Part shown: positions 1 through 9,818 of the stretch, in pieces | How the letters are laid out: each line of letters starts with the position of its first letter | How positions within the stretch are numbered: the stretch's first letter is position 1 | Program-made: the position numbers and the translations under genes | NCBI RefSeq assembly: GCF_964340395.1 | Contig: NC_135557.1 | Coordinates: 3,347,216-3,411,215, forward strand | DNA: 64,000 bases | Source: Glandiceps talaboti | Lineage: Eukaryota > Hemichordata > Enteropneusta > Spengelidae | Direction: 5' to 3' | The notes under the pieces: model-generated | Told to the model about the DNA's origin: nothing | Database searches by the model: none | What the model saw: the letters and a program-made list of their open reading frames with translations, nothing else

Positions 1-1
1 T

Positions 2-586
2 TCCACTGTCGACATAGAAATGATTCTACTAAACAGTCCTATCGATCTGTGCTGTTGTATCAATTTGTCTGGCCTGGTAGGCCAGGTCATTTTCTCCTCT
101 AGTCCTACTTGCCAATGTACAATAGCCCAAATGAAATTGCCCAATGATGATCCTTCGTTTTGTCAACCACAACTAATGGGTCATGCAACACTTCATATGA
201 TAGCAGATATGATAGCACCGTTTTCAAGTGATGTGACAATTGAGGAAAACAGTTTTGTTTTCAACAATGTTGTTCATCTCAGCCACGACGTGTTCTCTCT
301 CATACTGAAATCACCATGTTTGAGTGCTGTGTGCAACCTACAACAGAGGACCTTCACAGTTACACAACACACAAAGATAGACATGACTGTGAGGTATGAA
401 GATTTACAAAAAGACATTTTACTTTCCAAAACATTGTCACTTCTTGCCCATGATGCCCTAAGACGTAAAGAAAAGTGCAGGAAACACTGTCGTCGAATAC
501 ACCCTTACAGAAAAAAAGATATACTCTTAAGAAATGTAGAAAGCACACGTGCTATTTACGGAAGAGAGTTATCAAGAATAAAATAG
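2..586 (+). CDS. Unidentified protein, probably 5'-truncated by the window edge
   Basis: The frame is open from the first bases of the window and runs to a stop at 584-586. The first in-window ATG is at 20 (188 aa), but there is no upstream stop, so the real start may lie outside. I do not recognise the family. The first half is fairly hydrophobic with several Cys. The last 60 residues are strongly basic (many Lys/Arg, a KCRKHCRR stretch), which would suit nucleic-acid binding, though that is inference. It is followed 18 bp later by the protease/scaffold-like gene on the same strand, so it belongs to the compact virus-like block. A weaker alternative is a C-terminal piece of a larger virion protein. 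Confidence 0.5.
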   Translation, partial: STVDIEMILLNSPIDLCCCINLSGLVGQVIFSSSPTCQCTIAQMKLPNDDPSFCQPQLMGHATLHMIADMIAPFSSDVTIEENSFVFNNVVHLSHDVFSLILKSPCLSAVCNLQQRTFTVTQHTKIDMTVRYEDLQKDILLSKTLSLLAHDALRRKEKCRKHCRRIHPYRKKDILLRNVESTRAIYGRELSRIK

Positions 587-604
587 TTTTTATTGGTTAC
601 AAAA

Positions 605-1793
605 ATGCAATACTGTTTGGCTCATATTGTAACAGATGTAAAAGAGAGTGTAGCTGACATCAGGAATCCAAAATACGATGTTCTTATCTCAGAAGTAGAC
701 AAATGGCGCCTAACGAATCTTCCCGTGAGATGGGAGCACGTTGTGGGAAATGAGAAAGACAAGTCAACCTCCAGTATTTTGTCAGACAAAGGTATAGGTC
801 GTGTAAAAAACTGGTGGTTGGATTACTCGTATCCAAACACACCCTTTGCTGTTGCTGTGTTGCTAGAAATCACAGCTGAAGACTATTTGCAAAGTCCACT
901 GAGAGAAATCTATGACAGCGTCTCTCTGAGCCAGGATGCAAACGATCGAGGTAGGTGTTTAGACGTATCAATGGTGAGAACTGGAGCAAGATCTGGGACC
1001 AGAGTGGTGTTCGTTAAGGACAAAGACAGCATAGAACGTCTTGGAAGAAATGCGTTCGGTTATGGATCACAGTATAAACGTAAAGGCAACTACAAAACCA
1101 TCAAAGCTAGCATGAACACAATGGAGGGAAGAGACGATGGACTCCCTGATAACAAGGGCGACCACCACGATGCAATAACATGCGACATGGACGGAAGAAA
1201 TAGTGAAGGAGAGACAAGTGAAGACGAATTGACAGCCAAAGAGTTGGCTCTAGTGGCCAAGATAGCCCAGGACCTCCCTGACAGAGAAGCATCGGATATG
1301 ATTGACCTCATGCAACAGAGACAGACCCAAATGAATGGAATGGCTTGTAAATGGGACACTGTGACTCTGCAGTTGCAAAAATTCATGAAGTATGTTAGCT
1401 CCTTGCTTGACAAACAAGACACATTAGAAGCCAAAAAAAGGCGTGAAGATTTAGCCGAACTCCAACACAAAATAATGCGTCATCCACATGATGAGAAACA
1501 CATCAATGCCTCTTTTGAAAAACTCACTGAAACATGTGAAAACGTATTTCAAGCATCAAAGATGGGTGGTAAACAGAAATCGTCCAACATACAAAATAAA
1601 TTGAATGATTATTATAAACGTGTAGCCAGTAGGTTACAGAGAAAAGGATCAAATGCCATGTTCAATCTAAATACAGAACAAATGCAACGTTTAGAAAGAC
1701 TGAAACAACAAGGTCAGCAAAATGAAAGTACACAATCTCTCAAGGAGTATATTTCAATGCTGGAAAAGGCTACAGACAATATGTTTACAGTGC

Positions 1794-1836
<43 letters not shown>

Positions 1837-2458
1837 GCAAACCCAGAAGCCAGTGTTAAACCAACATCAGCAATATTCATCTCTTGAAGCCCCTCTTCCA
1901 TACAACCCTGCCTTTCAAACACCTCCTGTTCAACCATATCCATACCTGGGACAATTGACCTGGCCAAACCAACCGGTCAACTTAATTCATCCACTACAGC
2001 AACAACAATGGCAACAGCAACAACTGTATGCAAATGGGCAGGCATATCCAAATACAATTGGACAATTTAGTCACACTGTTTCATCCAATGCACCCTTTTC
2101 ACAAAGTACGATTCATCCAGCTTTAATTGACTACAACCAGCAGCAACAACACCAAACACCCACATCCTTACCACCACCACCTCCTCCTCCACCACCACAA
2201 CAACAACAGCAAGCACCCCCACCCACAGTCCCACCCCTACCCCAACCACAACAACAGCAACCCTACCAAAAACCAAAAGAAACTCAAATCACAGAAGATA
2301 AGCAGACAAATGAAAGAATTGATGCAAGTTTCAACACCAGTAGTGTCAGTGACGGAAAACTAAATTACTGGAAAATGAGAAAACCCATCAGTATTACTGG
2401 TGCATTGCCAGAAAATTTGTATGAAGAACCACAGCAACCATTGACCAAGAAGATGTAA
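605..2458 (+). CDS. Candidate herpesvirus-type maturational protease/scaffold precursor
   Basis: 617 aa from the ATG at 605; the frame stays open upstream to a TTG at 593. Residues 30-140 have the order of features of the herpesvirus assemblin fold (peptidase family S21): a short LPVRWEH segment with His45, an IGRVKNWW strand, a TPFAVAVLLEI strand, a SVSLS serine cluster (Ser105/107/109), and an LDVSMVRTGARSGT strand-turn. In known assemblins this last element carries the second catalytic His; here the matching position is Asp120. Residues 190-400 are charged and helical. Residues 400-600 are Gln/Pro-rich, with a (CAA)n polyglutamine run near 1792-1840 and polyproline near 2172-2195. A protease head on a long low-complexity scaffold, about 600 aa in all, is the arrangement of the herpesvirus UL26-type precursor. 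The capsid-like genes nearby support the call. Seen: motifs and layout. Inferred: activity. It could also be a non-catalytic structural relative. Confidence 0.5.
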
Positions 2459-2493
2459 CATTAACGTTGTGATGCAATTGTCTTTTGTATGTC

Positions 2494-3411
2494 ATGTCTC
2501 ATTACAATACACAAATCAAGGCTCCTCCTGTGCAGGGCCCAGTCATTGCTCTTGAAGCGGATAGAACATTTTTGTTTCAGAATTTCGACAGCAACCGTCT
2601 CAGTGACACCCGTGATGTTCTTTACCCTCGAGATGGAAATGTCAGTATTGTACCAGGCCAAGTATTGTTAGGTCGGAGAGATGCAATAACAGGAAAATGG
2701 GGTGTTGTACCATCGCCTGTTGGGCTTTCTAGAAAAACTTTGGATCATATGCAGGACATAGAACAACAGAGAAGTGAGTGGCATCTCGACCCTCAAGAAT
2801 TCAAACTCGTTGGTATAGCATCTACCGAGAGCACCGAGTGGGAGAAGGGCAAACTGATGTCAGTGGTTTCCAAGTCGCCGAGCACGGGTTTCCTGCACAC
2901 GGGTAGCCAATGGATTGCAGACGGCCAACTCGTCTGTGTTCGTCTACCTAGTCACGAAGAAGTGCAACAGCACCTCAATCGGTATGGATCAATAAAGTTC
3001 TCCACATTTTCCTGTGACAACAGAGACAGATACAGGAGCATTTACGACTTCATTGACTATTTAGGATTGAATAGAGGAACTGCTGCATTGTCGAACTGCA
3101 ACGATAAAGAACAAGGTCTAAAAGCACTGACTAGCATATTGGCACAATGTGTCGAGTTTTCTCAAGCCCGCTGTCTACCTAACATGATGAACATGGACGA
3201 ATTTCACAAGTGGAAACATTCTGCATACTCACACGAAATACCCATCGAATTGTACACAAACGAATCAAAAAGAATACCACTGCAGCATTTTCTACATAAC
3301 GTCATAAAATTGGCTGACTGTCTGCAAGCAACGAATGATTACGTTGTGCTTGGAATGGCACGACAGGACATAAAACCCTATGAATATGGGAAAATCGAAA
3401 TGTTTGTGTAG
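2494..3411 (+). CDS. Possible small capsid (triplex-like) subunit
   Basis: 305 aa from the ATG at 2494, 36 bp after the scaffold-like gene and on the same strand. No TM segment or signal peptide is seen. The N-terminal half alternates short hydrophobic strands and turns (residues about 45-160). The protein ends in a segment of the type VVLGMARQDIKPYEYG, which resembles the closing strands of capsid decoration or triplex beta-barrels. Size (about 300 aa) and position next to the scaffold gene would suit a triplex subunit. No sequence family is recognised and the call rests mainly on context. An AATAAA signal at 3413-3418 lies immediately after the stop, so its mRNA probably ends within tens of bases and is separate from the convergent minus-strand gene. 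Confidence 0.4.
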   Translation: MSHYNTQIKAPPVQGPVIALEADRTFLFQNFDSNRLSDTRDVLYPRDGNVSIVPGQVLLGRRDAITGKWGVVPSPVGLSRKTLDHMQDIEQQRSEWHLDPQEFKLVGIASTESTEWEKGKLMSVVSKSPSTGFLHTGSQWIADGQLVCVRLPSHEEVQQHLNRYGSIKFSTFSCDNRDRYRSIYDFIDYLGLNRGTAALSNCNDKEQGLKALTSILAQCVEFSQARCLPNMMNMDEFHKWKHSAYSHEIPIELYTNESKRIPLQHFLHNVIKLADCLQATNDYVVLGMARQDIKPYEYGKIEMFV

Positions 3412-3524
3412 CAATAAAAACACATCAAACAATGAAAATGATGCCTTTGTGTGTTAGTTTATTGAATCAATAAAAAAACGACTTCCAAATGAGAATGCCT
3501 GTTGATCGTTTTCTATCTTCCCTT

Positions 3525-4538
3525 TTATTGGTCTTTGTTTTGGCCAAACTTTAAGTTCATACGAGAGATATGTGGTGACACACATCCCCACCGGACAGCA
3601 CGGTCTCTGTCCACCCCAGAGTAGGTGATTGGGCATATTAGTTCATTTATGCCCAACGATTCCATACCGTGTATCCAAAGCCAATACAGGCAATGAGTAT
3701 ATTTATCACTATACACATCTGTGTGGTTACATTTTAAATGTCCTGTGTGTAGCTGATATACAGTATCATTCTTACAATGGACTGGTTTTTTATTGAGAGC
3801 TGTATTATCGCAGTTGATATCTGGATCTGCCATACAGATATAGCCATAACCTACATCATCTCTTCTGTGCATATTGTACATACACAGCCACATTCTACAA
3901 TGCCTATTCATCAAAGTGTAACATTTTTGTTTGTTACATATGTCCTTCAATTTGTCTTTAAGGTTTCCACCTACATATGTAGCTAAAGTACACGAGTTGT
4001 TGACTTTCAGTAACAATGAGTCGGTTTGCACTTGTTCATGCGCATTTATATTATATGGGTCATGTAGACTGTAGTGTGGATTGTACTGATGTGCACCGTC
4101 ACCAAGACAAAATCCCTTTGACCACTTGTAACAATGATCCCTTGATACCAATAGATTCATTGTATCCTCGTCAAAGTCTGCCCAATTTGTTGGCTTCAAC
4201 ATGGCTTCTGCTACCTCATCTATTTCTTGCTGATAACCCATCCCATGCTTTCCGATCCATTTTGTATATGCTTTTGTGAATTTAGTGATGTCTGCCACTT
4301 GGTAGTTATCTTTGCGATCAACTAGTTCTTTATCGTCTTTCATACAAAATTTAACGAGTTTTGTTGTGGGCGATAAATCATCATAGTCTGACGGACGTTT
4401 TTGTTGCATTCGTGATGGAGGCAATGGCTTGATATCATCATCGAAATTATCGTCTGAAGGTACATATCTTGCCATAAAGATGGCTTCTGCTACTTCAACA
4501 ACATCGTCGATGTGCGTTGTGTCGGTATGTTCGGACAT
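3525..4538 (-). CDS. Unidentified Cys/His-rich protein
   Basis: 337 aa on the minus strand, ATG at 4536-4538. The first 80 residues are acidic and low-complexity, with a basic-proline patch around residues 40-50. Residues 130-320 contain more than a dozen Cys and many His, with pairs such as HCRMWLC and CKNDTVYQLHTGHLKC that look like metal-binding or disulfide sites. There is no signal peptide or TM segment, so zinc binding is likelier than secretion. The family is not recognised. It is convergent with the 2494-3411 gene and divergent from the spliced glycosyltransferase, with about 325 bp between the two start sites. The ORF is intact. No function is assigned. Confidence 0.6.
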   Translation of the reverse strand: MSEHTDTTHIDDVVEVAEAIFMARYVPSDDNFDDDIKPLPPSRMQQKRPSDYDDLSPTTKLVKFCMKDDKELVDRKDNYQVADITKFTKAYTKWIGKHGMGYQQEIDEVAEAMLKPTNWADFDEDTMNLLVSRDHCYKWSKGFCLGDGAHQYNPHYSLHDPYNINAHEQVQTDSLLLKVNNSCTLATYVGGNLKDKLKDICNKQKCYTLMNRHCRMWLCMYNMHRRDDVGYGYICMADPDINCDNTALNKKPVHCKNDTVYQLHTGHLKCNHTDVYSDKYTHCLYWLWIHGMESLGINELICPITYSGVDRDRAVRWGCVSPHISRMNLKFGQNKDQ

Positions 4539-4864
4539 GGTTAATGCTTGTCAGAGAACTTCTGTAGGATGTTTCCCTACTCGTTAAGAGTCAAAAAGGG
4601 AATGATCAAACACTAACAGAATCTCTTCCTTTTAAACATTCATGGACGATGCTACACAGCAACAACCAAGTGTAACACACGAAATTTCGACGATACGTTG
4701 AAGATATGTTTCATTTCATGACACACATCACTGTAAACCCTTCTGTATATAACCTAACTAGGTTTGTTGACCCAGAGCCTTACTACTCTACCAGTACCGA
4801 TAACCGAATTGGTGACTCTCAATTTATTAAATGTTAATGAGTTTGCTTCTAACTTAAATCATTG
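4539..4864. promoter_or_regulatory. Divergent intergenic promoter region
   Basis: 326 bp between the start of the minus-strand Cys/His-rich gene and the first exon of the glycosyltransferase. A TATATAA element at 4746-4752 lies about 110 bp upstream of the glycosyltransferase ATG and is the only clear core-promoter-like sequence. No ORF or repeat is seen here. Confidence 0.35.
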
Positions 4865-6222
4865 ATGGTTCCGATCATGCCTTGTCTACATATACGAGGT
4901 GTTGCAGTAAATATGGTCCACATGAGGAACAACCTGACGAAGGTCACTTTAATTGGAGTACTCCTGGCTGTAATTTCAATGATATTTATACATGTGGCGG
5001 TTTTTAAATTAACCAATCTATTTGACCGGACTCCCCGCATTGTAAGTTAATCTTTCTACTGGGTACTTGATATATGATTTGTTTGAACCGAAATACAGTA
5101 ATGTTTTCTTTTCTCTTTATTACTTTATCAATCTATTCACATGACTGTCATCAAATAAACAAGACACTTTGAATTCTTCAGTGTTTAGATTCATTGTAAT
5201 TGTTTTCTCTCGTATATTTTCAGAAACAATCAAGACCTCTAAACGGAAGCGCAATTGTCAATGTTATTGATCCACATTACTCAAGGTCAAATGAGTCCGT
5301 TAATGACCTACAAAATTCAAGGTCAATCGAACCTGTTATTGGCTTACACAATGTTACCGGATCTTCCAAGGAACATGGGAAACAGTTTGGTTACCTACAA
5401 CCTCATGACCATTTTGTGGTACCCAACATAGCACATTTCATCTGGTTTACATGTCACCCATTTCGTTTTGAAAATCTTATCAGCATGCTGAGTGTACACA
5501 GGGTTATGAAGGCAGATAAAATATTATTCCACACAGACTGTCAACCTGAGGGCGAATGGTGGCAGGAAGCCAAGAAATTTATTCCTGCACTAATAATCCG
5601 TAACATGACAATGCCTACAGAGGTGTTTGGAAATAACCTTTCAACTAAATGGCCAGAGCATGCTGCTGATGTTGCAAGACTGCAAATTTTGATGCAGTGG
5701 GGAGGTGTTTATCTTGACTTAGACTTGTTTGTTTTAGCATCTTTAGACCCACTACGATATTACGACTATGTCGTAGGCAGATCAGACGATATTACTATAT
5801 CAAACAGTATAATTCTGGCTAATAAAAACGCGACATTTCTGAAAATCTTTTACAACAGCTACAAAACCTATCACAGCGAATGTTGGACTTGCAACTCAGT
5901 TGTCAAGCAGCATAATTTGGCAAAGGAAAATGTAAACCTGTTGCACATCGAGCCCCAGAGCATGATAAAACCGAATTATATCAATTATGCACAAATATTC
6001 AATGGTAAATATAATTGGAGAGAAGAACATTTCACTGTCCATGTTTTCATGAGACTATATCGTTCAGCAAATGCAAATAAACCACCGTTTACCAAGGAAA
6101 ACATTAAAACAATGGACAACGCTTTTGGTGAAATGTGTCGATATATATATTATGGGTCACCTGACTTAATTGATTCAAATGTTACAAAGTTATTATCATT
6201 AGCACCGCCTGCATTTTTTTAA
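4865..6222 (+). CDS. Type II membrane glycosyltransferase with DXD motif, two exons
   Basis: Exon 1 is 4865-5041 and exon 2 is 5224-6222, separated by a 182-bp intron (5042-5223). The intron has a strong GTAAGT donor and a pyrimidine-rich TTTTCAG acceptor; both junctions are in phase 0, giving about 391 aa. Exon 1 encodes a short cytoplasmic tail and one hydrophobic segment (VTLIGVLLAVISMIFIHV), the expected Golgi signal-anchor. Exon 2 has the catalytic domain of the DXD sugar-transferase family (Gly_transf_sug, related to alpha-1,4-GalT/GlcNAcT): DVARLQILMQWGGVYLDLDL, where DLD is the metal/nucleotide-sugar site, followed by the usual N-x-I-x-A-x-K segment. Donor and acceptor sugars cannot be told. 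It is the only clearly spliced gene among the intronless virus-like ORFs, so it is either a captured host gene or a host island. A later start within exon 1 is possible. Confidence 0.8.
5042..5223 (+). other. Intron of the glycosyltransferase gene
   Basis: GT at 5042-5043 within ATT|GTAAGT and AG at 5222-5223 after TATATTTTC. An in-frame TAA follows the donor directly, so the intron must be removed to make one protein. The length, 182 bp, is short for an animal intron. Confidence 0.8.
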
Positions 6223-6275
6223 TATTATTACTAACGATCATACATGTTTCAGTATGAGATTGTTTGGTTTGCAAC

Positions 6276-9200
6276 ATGGCATCTTCTGGATTTACCAATG
6301 CACGCCATAGACAGGCAAAACCATTTGATGGTCAAGACGTGTTAGATATTGATATGTTGTTTTCTGGTGTGTTGAGAGATGGTTCGTCCGCTGTGGATGG
6401 TATTGGTGGAGGTAAACCTTCCTCTCGACCATTCCCCATGGATGCTGATTACATCGGATATCGCAATCAGGGACACACTGTAACAGACAAGGATTGGGTA
6501 GCATACAGAGATGTTGTTCTCAGTCAAAGAATACTTTTTGATGCCGTGGCACCTACAGATGGTGTTATAGGAATGAACAAAGACAAATTGGGATGGTTTT
6601 GTCCAGTGGTGATAATGAATGGGTTAAGTACATTTTCAATGGAAGAGATACTAGCACCCCCAGTCGTCATTGACAAGTGCACGGCCAGTTCGGAGCTGCA
6701 GACACTTGGAGCTGAGAAACAATCGCGCCAGTACACTATGGAAATGTATGGTATTGCCATTTCGTTATCCCCAGAGCTCATTCAACGGGCGTCAGATGAA
6801 GAAATCAAAAACGCCTTTAAAATGAAAGTGACCCAAGCAATTAACAGTATAGCAATGACCTTACAGCGAATAGTTTATGGAAGCATATTCCGTGCACCCA
6901 CACTTGAGTATATGGAATTTCGAAACGTACGGAATGAGAGAGACATTAGCAAGAGATCTCTTTTCTATGGCACTATGCAAAAAAGAATAAATTTGTTTCT
7001 GGCATGGAATCTGAGGAGAACGAACAGACAGGCCATTTTAATTGATCTAGACAATAGTCTGAATTATTCCAGTCAGAACTTTGGTGATGCTGATACGATA
7101 ATTTGTCATCCAGTGGCTGCAGGGGCGATGAGTACCATGGTCTTTGAAGCATCCGACTCTTTACAAATCTGGGACAATGACAGAGAAGTCTATTTCATGT
7201 GTACGTCCAAAAGTGGTACAGTCCTTGAAAGCGGCATTAAACCCAACAGTTATCTCAGTCACAAGGAAGGACCACCTACATTGGGGACCATGGTTAATGG
7301 GAAAATGAAATACATCATTCCGTGCCCTGATGCAAAAATCGATGGGCACACATATAATTTGAGTGAACTGGAAGCCCATTTCAAGAGCTTCAATGTGATT
7401 GGATACAATCCCTTGCTTCACCGACAAGGGGGTTTGTTTGATTTCAATGAAATAGCCTCAGTGGATTGGAATTCGATAATAGTGACTGATTTTGAAAAGA
7501 GAAGTGATTCTCGTATCACTCTAAGTGATATCATGGAGAAGAGTGGTTACTTCTTGCCAGAAACTTACAATGCCAGGGTATACAACAACCTATTGAACAG
7601 TGTAGATTTCATGGTATTGAGAAACATCTCACCTGAAGAGTATAACCAAGGTTTTGCTTTACCATTAGATTTGCGAAACAAACGTTGTCTGTTAGACCCA
7701 AGTCGCAAGGTATTCTATGATCCAGAGAGACGGAGTTTTCGTCCAAGTTTCACCTATGGACACAGTAACTTAAGTTCTTGTCCTGTGGACAGGGGTGATA
7801 TCGTTTCGGGTATGACTATTATGTCCAGGTGCATGGTGAATGGCGAAGATGGTGAAGACGAGGACTTGTTATGTAACTACCTGAAAGACTGTCTCTCTCT
7901 CGAGTGGACAGATAAGGATTTCAACACACTGGATTTGTTTGACGCCACACGTTTCGAAGAAGCAATGGGCAACAATCAAGTGGAAAATGTAGGAAGGTTG
8001 AGTGAAGCTGTGATTGGTGATGTCAGATCTAACAATGGCTTAACACATTTCACTAATTATGACCAACTTTTGATGGTGAGACATTTCTGTCAGCTGGTTT
8101 CAAACAGAGAAGGCAAGACAAAAGAAAGAAATGACAATAGTCTAGATCCATTGGAATCGGCCATAATCAACATTACAATCATATTGGCATTTGTTGAGAC
8201 ACTTTATGAAAAGTACAAGAGCATAACGAGGGCAAGACAAGACACCACGCACAGTTGGCTCTTTCACCAGTTGGGTCACACTACTCTCCAAGAAAACTTC
8301 AGAGACCATTCACCACATGAGGAGCACATGGATATTCAGCTCCACAAGGCTTCCCTTTATCACAATGTTGTTCTCCGATCGTTTTCACCTGTCGTCTACA
8401 TTGCTGGTTGCAACAGTCTGGAGGAAGCTTTGGGCAACAATCTGGTTAGGGTTGTCGACCATGTCAACATCAACTTCAACGAGGAAGTGTACAATTACAA
8501 CAGTAACTTCAAATCACTGGTGGCTCGCAAGACTTTTAACACTATAGCTGACCCATCATTCATCCAACCACAACATAAATTCCTTGTATCTGTCTACTGC
8601 CCGTTATTGTGTTACAATGAAGGAATGTGTAGCGAAGAGTACGCAAGAGGTGATCACTTTCTTAATGACAACTACTCGTACAGAACCGATTGGATATGTT
8701 CTTCTGCATATGGGTTATTGGTGAAATGTTTCACACTTCTCTTCATAAGCATGTTGCAAAACCCTGCAACTACCAGGGCACTTGGCAATGCAGGCGTGTA
8801 TTTGAACACGGGGTTCCTGTTGTTTCGCACAGTGCAGCAAACGACGTGTGGGATAGCTATGGCAAGGTCGGGACGACAGAACAGATACCTATTTTGTGGA
8901 AACTGTAAAACAGACAGTTACCACACCAACTCGTCTAGCTACATGACAAACATACGTTTAGAGGCAGAGGCAGTGGACAAAGACCCAATTAACAACACAA
9001 GAGTTCAACACCATGTCGCAGGCCTGGGATATAGAGGTGGTATGGGTACAGACATATGGGACCCTTTCAACAAAGACAGTAAAGGTGACTTTGTGGCCGT
9101 GCCCATGTGTCCTTCGTTAGACATTACAGAGTGGAGTCACATACAACCAGTCAATGGACGCGTTTCCCATTCTGATGGCAACACAGCAAAGGGTCCGTGT

Positions 9201-9713
9201 ACAATTGACGAGGTTCAGGACTTCTTCACAAACAACCCTTGGGGCACTCTAGGACTGTCAGAGGCACAGGTCATTTTAGGAAACATGCGCCACCCTCTCT
9301 GGTCTTTTCAGGAAAGCCAGTATGGAACATACAAGAGTTTTCTGCAGGCCAAGGCACCAATCACACAGTTCAAAGTTGGTATTGATACTTTTCACCGGCC
9401 AGTGGATACCAATGGTTTCCACAATGAATCTAACATTGCAGTTCAAGGAAGACAGTACCATGACAACATGAAATGCGACCTTGCATATAAGACACTGAAC
9501 AAAGGCTACTATGGAGAAAACGAGCATAGTTCAAACACTTTCCAAGATGTCCTCAACATTGCAACAGTTCGCGAAGATGAAGGAATGGTGTTGATGGACC
9601 CTAACACATGTCAATTGTCTACAAAAAGAACCGATCCGTATTTCATTGAAACTGGAGCTCGCAAGAAATTTAAACCTCTAGGGCAACCGAACAACACTTT
9701 TGTCATACGCTGA
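6276..9713 (+). CDS. Candidate major capsid protein (HK97-like, herpesvirus-type)
   Basis: 1145 aa from the ATG at 6276; the open frame extends only to a TTG at 6264. No signal peptide, TM segment or coiled coil is seen. Residues about 115-210 read as a loop-strand section followed by a long amphipathic helix (from SPELIQRASDEEIKNAFKMK), like the E-loop and spine helix of HK97-fold shell proteins. Near residue 270, ADTIICHPVAAGAM resembles the P-domain element that follows. The rest is long, mixed alpha/beta, without low-complexity sequence. Length matches fish herpesvirus major capsid proteins (about 1,100-1,250 aa). Being the longest repeat-free ORF of the block and close to the scaffold-like gene supports the call. 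An AATAAA at 9804-9809 follows. Alternative: another large tegument or structural protein. No polymerase or helicase motif was seen. Confidence 0.5.
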   Translation: MASSGFTNARHRQAKPFDGQDVLDIDMLFSGVLRDGSSAVDGIGGGKPSSRPFPMDADYIGYRNQGHTVTDKDWVAYRDVVLSQRILFDAVAPTDGVIGMNKDKLGWFCPVVIMNGLSTFSMEEILAPPVVIDKCTASSELQTLGAEKQSRQYTMEMYGIAISLSPELIQRASDEEIKNAFKMKVTQAINSIAMTLQRIVYGSIFRAPTLEYMEFRNVRNERDISKRSLFYGTMQKRINLFLAWNLRRTNRQAILIDLDNSLNYSSQNFGDADTIICHPVAAGAMSTMVFEASDSLQIWDNDREVYFMCTSKSGTVLESGIKPNSYLSHKEGPPTLGTMVNGKMKYIIPCPDAKIDGHTYNLSELEAHFKSFNVIGYNPLLHRQGGLFDFNEIASVDWNSIIVTDFEKRSDSRITLSDIMEKSGYFLPETYNARVYNNLLNSVDFMVLRNISPEEYNQGFALPLDLRNKRCLLDPSRKVFYDPERRSFRPSFTYGHSNLSSCPVDRGDIVSGMTIMSRCMVNGEDGEDEDLLCNYLKDCLSLEWTDKDFNTLDLFDATRFEEAMGNNQVENVGRLSEAVIGDVRSNNGLTHFTNYDQLLMVRHFCQLVSNREGKTKERNDNSLDPLESAIINITIILAFVETLYEKYKSITRARQDTTHSWLFHQLGHTTLQENFRDHSPHEEHMDIQLHKASLYHNVVLRSFSPVVYIAGCNSLEEALGNNLVRVVDHVNINFNEEVYNYNSNFKSLVARKTFNTIADPSFIQPQHKFLVSVYCPLLCYNEGMCSEEYARGDHFLNDNYSYRTDWICSSAYGLLVKCFTLLFISMLQNPATTRALGNAGVYLNTGFLLFRTVQQTTCGIAMARSGRQNRYLFCGNCKTDSYHTNSSSYMTNIRLEAEAVDKDPINNTRVQHHVAGLGYRGGMGTDIWDPFNKDSKGDFVAVPMCPSLDITEWSHIQPVNGRVSHSDGNTAKGPCTIDEVQDFFTNNPWGTLGLSEAQVILGNMRHPLWSFQESQYGTYKSFLQAKAPITQFKVGIDTFHRPVDTNGFHNESNIAVQGRQYHDNMKCDLAYKTLNKGYYGENEHSSNTFQDVLNIATVREDEGMVLMDPNTCQLSTKRTDPYFIETGARKKFKPLGQPNNTFVIR

Positions 9714-9796
9714 CATGTACCATTAACTTGACAAATGCATGGCAAACTACATAAATTGCTCACACAAAAGAATCTTATTTTTTAATTTTATTTTTT

Positions 9797-9809
9797 TTTA
9801 TTGAATAAA
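9797..9809. terminator. Overlapping bidirectional polyadenylation signals
   Basis: AATAAA on the plus strand (9804-9809) serves the 6276-9713 gene. TTTATT at 9797-9802 is AATAAA on the minus strand and lies 17 bases past the stop of the 9819-10571 gene. The two convergent genes thus share a 13-bp termination zone, typical of compact viral genomes. Confidence 0.6.
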
Positions 9810-9818
9810 CGTTTTCTC

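Noticed and set aside
1785-2276. Minus-strand Val-rich ORFs opposite the scaffold-like gene
   Set aside because: Antisense of polyglutamine and proline codons.
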